Below, in pieces: positions 56,601 through 64,000 of a stretch of 64,000 nucleotides of DNA. The stretch is from Marthasterias glacialis (lineage: Eukaryota; Echinodermata; Asteroidea; Forcipulatida; Asteriidae). The stretch spans positions 2,668,501 through 2,732,500 of the forward strand of contig OU452234.1 in the NCBI GenBank assembly GCA_911728455.2, read 5' to 3'. Position numbers and translations under genes: made by a program. The notes beneath the pieces are model-generated. The model worked only from the letters and a program-made list of their open reading frames with translations. It searched no databases and was not told the DNA's origin. How positions within the stretch are numbered: position 1 is the stretch's first letter; every line of letters starts with the position of its first letter.

Positions 56601-59600
56601 ACCCCAGATGCCATCGATATTAAACTGGAAGTATTTGTCCTGTCATGTCTAGCATGTTGTTTCTAGGACTAGACGTCACTTGTGTTTGAGAACATGTTAT
56701 GTGAACAGTAGATAATAATAATTGAATGCAAACAAAGTCTACTGTGTCTGTGAGAATGTTGATGATCTTGCCTGCAATGGTATGAAAACAAAGTAAACAT
56801 TCAACACTGAACATTAGGCCTGGACTAAAGCACATGAAGACCACAGCGGCCATGGCCTTCTCTTTGTTTCACTGGCCCTGACCTCAGTACTCTTTCAAAA
56901 TAATCCCCTAGAAATTCTCTTTTTTTTATAAGAGAAAGTCTCTTTATCTTAACGTAAACTTGTTGATTTTAACAATAATGATGATTAAATATTTACACAG
57001 CACCATATGGAATGACTCAAAGCACTTGAAAAAATCATAACTTACCAAATTTAAAAATTAAGTAAAAGTACTAGCAATTGAAAAGCAATTAAAAACAAAA
57101 CAGTTATTTTCTATGAAACATAGCAAAATTCTGTTTGAAAAAGGGTGCTCTGTGTAAAACATCAACTGCGAAAAGATACAAATGTAAAAAGGGGAGAGGT
57201 TACCAGCGCATATGCTTTTACAGATAATGAACTTCCCTTAAGGTTTAACAAATGTTCAGAGAATTTGTTTCTCCTATTAATTGCATGTCTACTTTGTAAC
57301 AGAAATTCTTCCGTCGTCGACCAATCAAAGATCTTTTGCCAGTCAAGCCAGTTGACTCTGTCATCCTTGAGCCTTGGTGGATAGTACAGGCTGGTTACAT
57401 CACTGAAGATGATATCAAGGTATTTTTATGCTTTTTTCTTCTTGTTTACTTGTTTGTCTTTTGAAGCCCCTACCATGAGTTTCAAATAAGGTTTTTATCA
57501 GTTTGTTGCAGTTGTTTTCTATAGAAATGTGGTCAAGTTCTGCAAACCTTTTAAGTTGAAAGTTTGGGTCTTTAACCAGTTCCCGTCGAGAATCTTCCAT
57601 TTTTCCCTGTGTAGCCTGACAGGATTATTTTCTTGGAACTACCGGAATCTTTCTGGTTTTTTTTGGAGATGAAACCATGGCTAAACAAAGCCAAGAAAAC
57701 AAAGATTGTCTTTGAAGCACCTGGATTTGTTCGTTGTCTTTTTAGAAATTACCATATACAGGCACAGAGAATCGCAAAACCTCAGCTTTGAGCTACGGGT
57801 GAGGATTATTCCAAAATCCTGAATCAAGGCTGGATACTCGGTTAACTTGGACTTACCTCCATTGAGCCGAAATACAATGAATGTAGAATGGTGGAAGCCT
57901 CTCAATGTCTCGTAATCCTCTTCTTGGAACAAAAGGATAAAGGTCTGAAATCGGGGGCTAAACATTAAACCCTGAATAATGGATGAAAATCGGCAAAATA
58001 TTCAGCACCATCTCTACTCTTTGTGTTGGTGAAACAAAGCATTGGACGGTGAGTGCGTACTCTGTGCTCGCTCTGAAACAAAATGTCCAGGCCACCTTTG
58101 TTCCTGGCTTTGAATTTCACAATGTAATGTTTGGGTTGTGGACAAACAAGTCATGATTCAATCTCAATACAAAAAATTTAAAAAAATTAAATGTTAATTT
58201 TCCATGATTTTGTTTGCATTTAAAGGCAGTGTCAGTGACAGAGAAAATTGCTATTGATAAAATAATAGATGTTGGACCTCAACTTGCCGGAACATTGGAC
58301 TACTATATTGTACACAGTAAGTAAACTTTTATTGGTCACAATTTCAGGTTGAACCCCAGTGTTTTTATTCCAACTATCCAATTATTCTTTCCATAACATT
58401 TGCCAATAAGTTGACCAACCTTTCAACTGCATGGGTCATGGATGGCAGAACAACTGTGCACAGAACTATTTGGAAGTAAACCAACAATGTTCCCAATTCA
58501 ACTTTTAGCTTTAGTAAGCGCATACTTTCAATTATTTCATTTGTAAATTGGCAGTTGCTATTCCAAAGCATGTTTGAAAAATTTTGCTTGCCCTGTATTA
58601 ACATTCCTTATTTTTTGTTAACATAGAGTTGTACACAAAGGGATTGATCTACATGGACGTACCAATTGAAGATGACGATTGTATAGTAGGTGAGTTTTCA
58701 GCCAAATGTTTCATCTCAAAATACAAGGAATCTAAGTTTAGTCATCAATTATCTTTTAACAAATTAAGATTTTCCTTTTTGGATTCTAAGGGGAAAGGCT
58801 TTTTCAGCGACATCCAATATTTTGATGTTCTTATCACCAAAGATTTATAAATGCCAAAAGTACGAATTCCTAAAATCATTTGTAACAGACCTTTATCATG
58901 CTGCCACCATCTTGGTGCTAATATTCATTCTACAAAAAGGAACCAGACTATTTGTCCTTCCAACCTCGGTTTGGTTATATTGGTTTGAATGGGAGAAAAT
59001 CAAGATGGCCGCACCATGATAAAGGTCTATAGACCCTGTGCAGGGAGGCCTCTATCGCCACGGTCAAACAATGGAAAAATGGGAATGGTGTAACCACTCA
59101 AAACTCCCAGCCAATGAAAGGCCTTCCTTTGACCTCTGTGAGGGTGCTGTTTGAGCATCATATGCAAAGTGTCTTGTTATTTCTCACTCTTATTAATTTT
59201 TCTTCTTTTTCTTACACATCGTTAACTCATCAGGAGAGTATAACATCAAAATATCAACATATTCCCGTTATTACACCACATTTTTGTAATGTGTAAAATT
59301 CAAATGTGCATATTAGTTTAAGATTCTTGGTGCATCCCCAAACCAAACTTCACCTCTTATGACTAATGATCATATCTTTCACCATTTTTAGTTCCTCCGC
59401 TGGAGGGCTTTGTGATGAACCGTCTTCAAGGAGATTACTTTGAGACACTCCTCTATAAAATATTTGTCTCTATTGATGAACACACAACTGTAGCTGAGGT
59501 GAGTTTAACCAACTATTTCTAAAAAATCTGAAAGGATAGGGATTTTTTTGTGCAGTGTTGTAGTTGAGACTTGGAAGTCTAAGACTAAACTACGACCCAA

Positions 59601-62600
59601 CGCTCTGAGACCAAGACCAACAGAAATACATATGGATTTTGAGATCTTCAACACTGCTTTCTAAGAAGTACATGTACTTAATCTCCTATGTTTACATCTT
59701 CCACATGTCTACTTCAATATAAGAATCAGGAAAATCTATGAAAAGCAAACTATGAAGGTTCCTTTTTTCGGTATCTTGTTATTTTAATTTGCAGTCGTCA
59801 AAGTATTGTGAATTGAAAGGAATGAAGATAGTTTTATTTACAGAGGGTGCTTCAGTTTCTAATGACCAACTTATAAAATCATCAGTTTGTAATACCACCT
59901 GATCAGCTGATTTAACAGTTTCGCATTCGACATTTTGATGAAACGACTGCAATCCTTTCTTAATTGCTTTCTCTTCCACCTGTATTCCCTTCCAGCTATC
60001 TACTGTTCTTCAGATTGACCTCCAGCTTGTGAAGAATGCAGTGTCCGTGTATTGCAGATTGGGTTTTGCTAAACGGAAAGGACAAGACTTGGACCCTGAG
60101 GCACTCCATCCATCCTGGCAAGATGCACCGCAATTCAACTCCAAAAAGTAAATAGTTTCTGTGCAATGGGAGACTTTTGGACGGTACTTTTTCACAATTC
60201 TCACCAGCAGTACGCGTGCTCAGAACTACTACGCGCGTAATACTGAGCATATGCGAACACGCTCAGAACTGTCAAAAAGGAGTGTTGTGTCTGCTGCCGC
60301 CAGCGTCTCAAAAGTCTCCCATACAAGGCAAAAAAAATGTAAATGAGTTTCATAGGACCTTTTAGAAACCACGGCTTCAGCTTCGACATTGGCACCGTCA
60401 GTAATTTTGAAACGTATGATTTCTGTACGGGACTTCAACGCAGGCAGAAGTTGCCAAAGCTGGAGCCAACGCCTAAGCCCAGGACCCAATTTCATAGAGC
60501 TGCTTATGCACAAAAAAGTTGCTAAGCACCACAAAATTTAAAAATTGGGCCCTAATTTCTAAAAGGGGCCGAATACCCAAGGCAATAAACTGAATGTAGT
60601 AGTGTCAAAGTCATTATGCAAGTGCAAATCTCGGTTGTATTCAAGTGCTGAGTCCCATTGTTTCCTTCACATGTTAAAGCAGTGTTTGTTGGAATCTTAC
60701 GTTCCCAAAATGTTTTGATTTGTTTTTTCGTAGACTTGCACAGTCTTTTGTTTAATATGTAAAGCATTGTTAAGTAAGGCAGCAAAGGCGTTATGGAACT
60801 TAAGGTGGAAGGTGGAAAATTTGTCACGTTCCTCTTTGGTGTAATGGGAATGAGAACTTAAGACACACTCATAACATCATGCCAGGCATATTAATCTTAC
60901 CAGATTCCAAGCATTTTGCTTTTGGGTACCATGGAATGCCTCTGTGAATTTTGGACAGTGCCTGGCCAGAGCTTCTCAGTAGTGCTAAGCTTCAACCGAA
61001 TCTCCTCGTGTTTTTAGCCAGAGCCCCTCCCGAATCTTCAACAATACTACACTCTATCGTTACTCAATGTTTGAACTCTGATCAGATTGGTTTGCCTGGC
61101 CAAATGATCAGCATTTATTGTTTGCCCCGCAGTCTCAAACCTGAAAAAGTCACAAAACTTCCTGAATAGGATTTTAGAGTATTTGGTAGCAGATAAAATA
61201 TTTTTATCTGAATTCCTTGTTTGTCGACACAGACCCATCAGCGATGATCTTCTTTTAATTGACTGGAGCTCCACCCCTCAAGATCCCAAGGTGTCCCCGA
61301 CCGACAGCCAGACAGCCATCTCTGACTCGGCGAGTATTGAAGACTCGGAGACCTCTTCATCGGGTATTATTAGCAGCGTTGGATCAGGGCATAGCAAACG
61401 CATTGCGTTTCTGTTTGACTCTACACTGACTGCGTTTCTCATGATGGGAAACCTGTCTCCTGTAAGTTCACTTTTATTTGACCGTTTTTGTCTTTCTGTC
61501 TGTATCAGATTTACTTGATCTTGCAAAATTATTTTGTAATTCCAGAGACGGGGTTTACCCCTTTTTCAGTAACTTGCCATTTTACTGGTCCACTAGATTT
61601 GTCACCGGCTAGATTTTTCACTGGTCAATATCATAAGGTTTCGATATTGTCACTTGTACGGGACTTGCATTTAAAACCATCTTAAGATTCTGTGTGGGTA
61701 GTGAGCAGGACCACTTAGAGAGACTTGTTTACGGTTCATCAGGTGTGTTAACTGTCATGTGTCTATCTGTCTAGTGGACCACAAGGAAAACACTGCCAGA
61801 TCCTTGATCCTATACTTTACATTTATAAAGTGAAACATTCTAGATGTTTTAGAATTTAGAAAGGGAAATTTTTGATGATCTTTGAAGATATTTAATCTCA
61901 AGCAAATCAAGTAATCACAAGTTATGCATGATTTATAAACATGATTTTGTTTTAGTAACCTCTGTGTATTTCCAATACCCAAGCTTTCACGTCTATTTTC
62001 TTGATTTATTCACACCATACAGTTGGATGTTAATGTGTTTACGGTATGTACAAGTCAAGGCACTTTTTCATAAATCTGCTGAGCGTACAAATTTGCAAGC
62101 ACAGATGATAACTTTTTGCTTAGCAGAAATGTGATCTTGCCAGCTGAAACGTAATGCAATGTACATTGTATGCCACCTTAAATGGTTCACTGTAATTTCT
62201 CACTTGGCATTTGTCACTTGTAAAAGCTAGTAAGCAGTAATTCTGCTCCAGCAGTTTTATGTAACAACATTCACTGATAGCAACAAAATAGCAGGGCATT
62301 AGAGCTCGATTTCACAAGAGCAAATAAAGACTGATCTTAAGCTCTGTATCAGTCCCAGTTGTTAAGCAAAGTGTGATGTCACAATAAAAATCACTTTGGC
62401 AATATTGACAACTCATCTTGAGATTAATCTCTGCGCTTTCTGAAATGGGGACCAGGATCAGTAATGTGAATTACATGGCGTTTTGGCTGGTAGTCTGTGT
62501 CTGCTAAGCAAGATATTTCTGTGCTAAGCAAACTTTTTCTGCTCTCCAGCGTTATGAGATTGTGGCCAGGTCATGTCCGACATTCTCTGAAAGCATTCTG

Positions 62601-63851
62601 GTGATGGCTCTCTTGTGGGTCGGCATGTAGGATTCTCTATCGTAGTCATATTTCACTTATTAGCATGGAATCTTTTTTAAAATACTGCACAGGAAAAGTC
62701 TTTTAAAATACTTTTTTCCTTCCAGATTTGGACTAGAGTCTTGTTACCCCAACCCAAACGCATTTTGATGAAGAATTTTCCTGTACCACTAACAATAAAA
62801 GAATCCTACATCAAACAACAATTTAAAACCCTTATCCTTACCTTTAGAATCTTTGTATTACTGGTTTGATATTGGATTTGGTTTGTGGGACACCTTGTAG
62901 GTATTGATTTGATGTTCTTCCAATATTGGTATGCCTGCCGCCATGCATTATGGTTTATCTTTGCAATTTGAATTCGTATAAATCAGAAAAAGGGATAGAT
63001 TTCGTGAGTCAGGTCTAACTCCCAAGTTTTTCAAATTTGTCTTCAATAACAGCCTAATTTATATTGCCTCTGGTTTTGAATTTATTTTGAATGCCAGCTA
63101 CATTGAGATATCGCCTTGCATCCTTTATTGTCAAGATTGTTACTGTTAACAACTGGAAGGACCTTGATCTAGTTAGCCTAAAATGAAACTTGAATATATT
63201 ATACATGCACTTGTAGAGTTTTCCTTTCAAGAAGAAATTAATACTCAGGTAAAACTCTTGCTGACCATTAGCCACCATGGAAGCTTGGTGGTCAAATGCT
63301 ATAGAATGCTGGCTGTTCGGGTTTGAGTCCCACCCAAGTCACCTGTGGAGTTAAGAATACACTATTAATTAGTAAACTTGCGGGTACAACCATGTGTTTG
63401 AATCTCTTTTGGGAGGAGTGTTGGCTCTGAAAAGAGCCGGAGTGGTCTCGACGTTTCGATCAGTATACTCTGATCGTCTTCAGGAGAAGAACGATCAGAG
63501 TATACTGATCGAAACGTTGACCACTCTGGCTCTTTTCAGAGCCAACACTCCTCCCAAAAGAGATTCAAACACATGGTTGTACCCGCAAGTTTACTAATTA
63601 ATAGTGTATTCTTAGTTTCCTACACCATGCAAAGCTTCAAACATCACCTGTGGAGTATTTATCTTCCGTGGAATGAACTACCAAGCATACAGTGCATCAC
63701 AGCTATGTTAAGGGTCAGGATATATCCAATCCATTTATTGTAAATATCTGTCTTCAATTCACAGGGGTTGAAGAGTCATGCTGTGACGATGTTTGAAGTT
63801 GGCAAACTTTCAGACGAGTCATTGGAGAGTTTCTTGATGGAGCTAGACAGA
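50696..63851 (+). CDS. FAM91A1: FAM91A1, N-terminal part (partial, runs off right edge)
   Basis: FAM91A1 works with the TBC1D23 golgin adaptor and WDR11 complex in endosome-to-Golgi vesicle capture (literature knowledge). Exons: 50696-50767, 52093-52177, 52700-52909, 53940-54007, 57303-57419, 58226-58316, 58627-58689, 59392-59498, 59996-60147, 61233-61461, 63765-63851, for 427 codons so far. Landmarks very close to the human protein are [138 protein letters not shown] and [20 protein letters not shown]. Between them lies a serine-rich acidic linker ([14 protein letters not shown]). All junctions are GT-AG with matching phase. The rest of the protein lies beyond the right edge. A possible extra 30-nt exon at 55725-55754 is listed separately. 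Confidence 0.96.
51395..51641 (+). repeat. tRNA-derived SINE, GGATCAGGTTGG family, full copy
   Basis: A box ggttggctcagtggtt (51405-51420) and B box GGTTTGAATCC (51452-51462) at tRNA spacing, a body with ccatgggttttccccatttg and acttctaaaactgaac, and an A-rich tail of aataaaaaaaaaattaaaaa type. Intact promoter boxes and tail suggest a relatively recent insertion in FAM91A1 intron 1. A deleted relative is at 26771-26960. Confidence 0.8.
52942..53212. mobile_element. MITE, CCCAATTTCATAGAGC family, in FAM91A1 intron 3
   Basis: Left end acgttcatagagctgcttaa and right end gagcagctctatgaaatttg then gccc, inverted. Internal tagcagaaaaaattgctt and gcttacggttagctttgcta blocks as in the copy at 23581-23862. 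It begins 32 nt downstream of the exon 3 donor. Confidence 0.75.
54707..55561. mobile_element. 855-bp TIR element in FAM91A1 intron 4
   Basis: The left end ctttaaagatgcattgtccg (then attt) is matched by the inverted right end aaatcggacaatgtatcttt (then aaag). Inside are paired blocks such as catgaatattcat, caatcgatcgtc with gatcgtcgattg, agtaggag with ctcctact, and a local palindrome around atgtacattgtacat. The short ORFs inside look random, so it is non-autonomous. Confidence 0.75.
55725..55754 (+). CDS. FAM91A1: Candidate 30-nt cassette microexon of FAM91A1
   Basis: An acceptor preceded by a pyrimidine-rich tract (cgctgcttttcag) and a strong donor (aat|gtaagt) frame exactly 30 nt, encoding [10 protein letters not shown]. 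Flanking exons 53940-54007 and 57303-57419 meet in phase 0, so the cassette can be included or skipped without changing frame. It would place a serine-rich segment with an RSGSF-type phosphosite between CRSSK and KFFRR. Inclusion in any transcript is not demonstrated by sequence alone. Confidence 0.5.
58886..59029. mobile_element. MITE with AGACCTTTATCATG ends in FAM91A1 intron 7
   Basis: Left end cagacctttatcatgctgcc (then accatcttgg) and right end, inverted, ccaagatggt-like tcaagatggccgcaccatga then taaaggtcta. About 144 bp, non-coding. Its termini resemble those of the MITE at 17566-17740 (ATAGACCTT). Confidence 0.75.
60165..60322. mobile_element. MITE, GGGAGACTTTTGA family, in FAM91A1 intron 9
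   Basis: Ends aatgggagacttttggacgg and, inverted, cagcgtctcaaaagtctccc then at. Inner stems are formed by acgcgtgctcagaac and gcgaacacgctcagaac-type blocks. It begins 18 nt downstream of the exon 9 donor. Confidence 0.75.
60483..60552. mobile_element. Short MITE, CCCAATTTCATAGAGC family
   Basis: Carries the end gacccaatttcatagagctg, then cttatgcac and gttgctaagcac, and stops at aaaattgggccct. It is an internally deleted 70-bp version of the family. Confidence 0.65.
63275..63350 (+). repeat. tRNA-derived SINE interrupted by a palindromic insertion
   Basis: tggtcaaatgctatagaatgc, gggtttgagtcccacccaag and tcacctgtgg match the SINE at 27733-27890. The body is interrupted at 63350 and resumes near 63645 after a palindromic insert. 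Confidence 0.55.
63351..63644. mobile_element. Insertion with a 263-bp near-perfect palindrome, 11-bp TSD
   Basis: The 11-mer cacctgtggag occurs at 63340-63350 and 63645-63655, a direct duplication around the insert. The palindrome spans 63352-63614: arms of about 125 bp start taagaatacactattaatta and differ only by a substitution and a small indel. The arms hold gctctgaaaagagcc, cgtttcgatcagtatactct and gatcgt, meeting at cttcaggagaag. A 30-bp non-palindromic tail follows. Variable-length duplication and inverted duplicate structure suggest a retroelement fragment. Confidence 0.85.
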
Positions 63852-64000
63852 GTAAGTGCTTTCGTAAAACACTTGTGGTGATAAGATGTTTGGCCTTCTA
63901 GAGAATTTAAGGAGGGCTATTGACAAGTTTAAGATACTCATCACTTTGGCTAGTTGTATTTTTAACTCGTAATTTTTTCAATTTTTGTCTGCTTTGTGGA

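Noticed and set aside
63394..63597. 67-aa ORF within the palindrome
   Set aside because: It reads straight through both arms of an inverted repeat, so it is a by-product of the palindrome.

Overview
This is a eukaryotic genomic window: interrupted genes with GT-AG introns, AT-rich spacers, many short non-autonomous transposons and tRNA-derived SINEs. All seven gene models resemble conserved animal proteins, and gene density and intron size (mostly 0.1-3 kb) suggest a compact invertebrate genome. A non-chordate deuterostome such as an echinoderm (perhaps a sea star) fits best, but that is an inference from general similarity and from the repeat families, not something the sequence proves. Exons were assembled by hand from splice sites, reading phase and remembered family sequence.

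Layout, left to right. (1) 313-2657, minus strand: 5' half of a uridine-cytidine kinase-like gene (UCKL1), running off the left edge. (2) 4256-10030, plus strand: complete HMBOX1-type (HNF1-class) homeobox gene in five coding exons, head-to-head with UCKL1; its fourth intron uses a GC-AG splice pair and contains a 2.46-kb TIR-bounded element. (3) 11383-13377, minus strand: ribosomal protein S20, with a candidate C/D snoRNA in intron 1. (4) 15480-29660, plus strand: complete TM9SF4-type nine-transmembrane gene; it carries two tandem 64-nt versions of one exon (25878-25941 and 26015-26078) that look mutually exclusive. (5) 33669-39620, minus strand: complete clan-2 cytochrome P450 in six exons. 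(6) 45000-50444, minus strand: ten-exon amidohydrolase of the N-acetylglucosamine-6-phosphate deacetylase (NagA) type, with an HHH metal motif unlike the remembered animal AMDHD2 motif. (7) 50696-63851, plus strand: 5' part of FAM91A1, running off the right edge, head-to-head with (6) with only 251 bp between start codons; an in-frame 30-nt microexon candidate sits in its fourth intron.

The genes do not form a pathway. They are mostly housekeeping genes: pyrimidine salvage, telomere/transcription factor, ribosome, Golgi/endosome sorting (TM9SF4 and FAM91A1), xenobiotic or steroid oxidation, amino-sugar metabolism. Between and inside them lie at least ten families of palindromic or TIR-bounded elements. 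The two most striking are a double-hairpin palindromic family with 9-bp target duplications (2470-2549, 3947-4058, 1991-2131, 49858-50025) and a 263-bp near-perfect palindrome inserted in a SINE with an 11-bp duplication (63352-63614).
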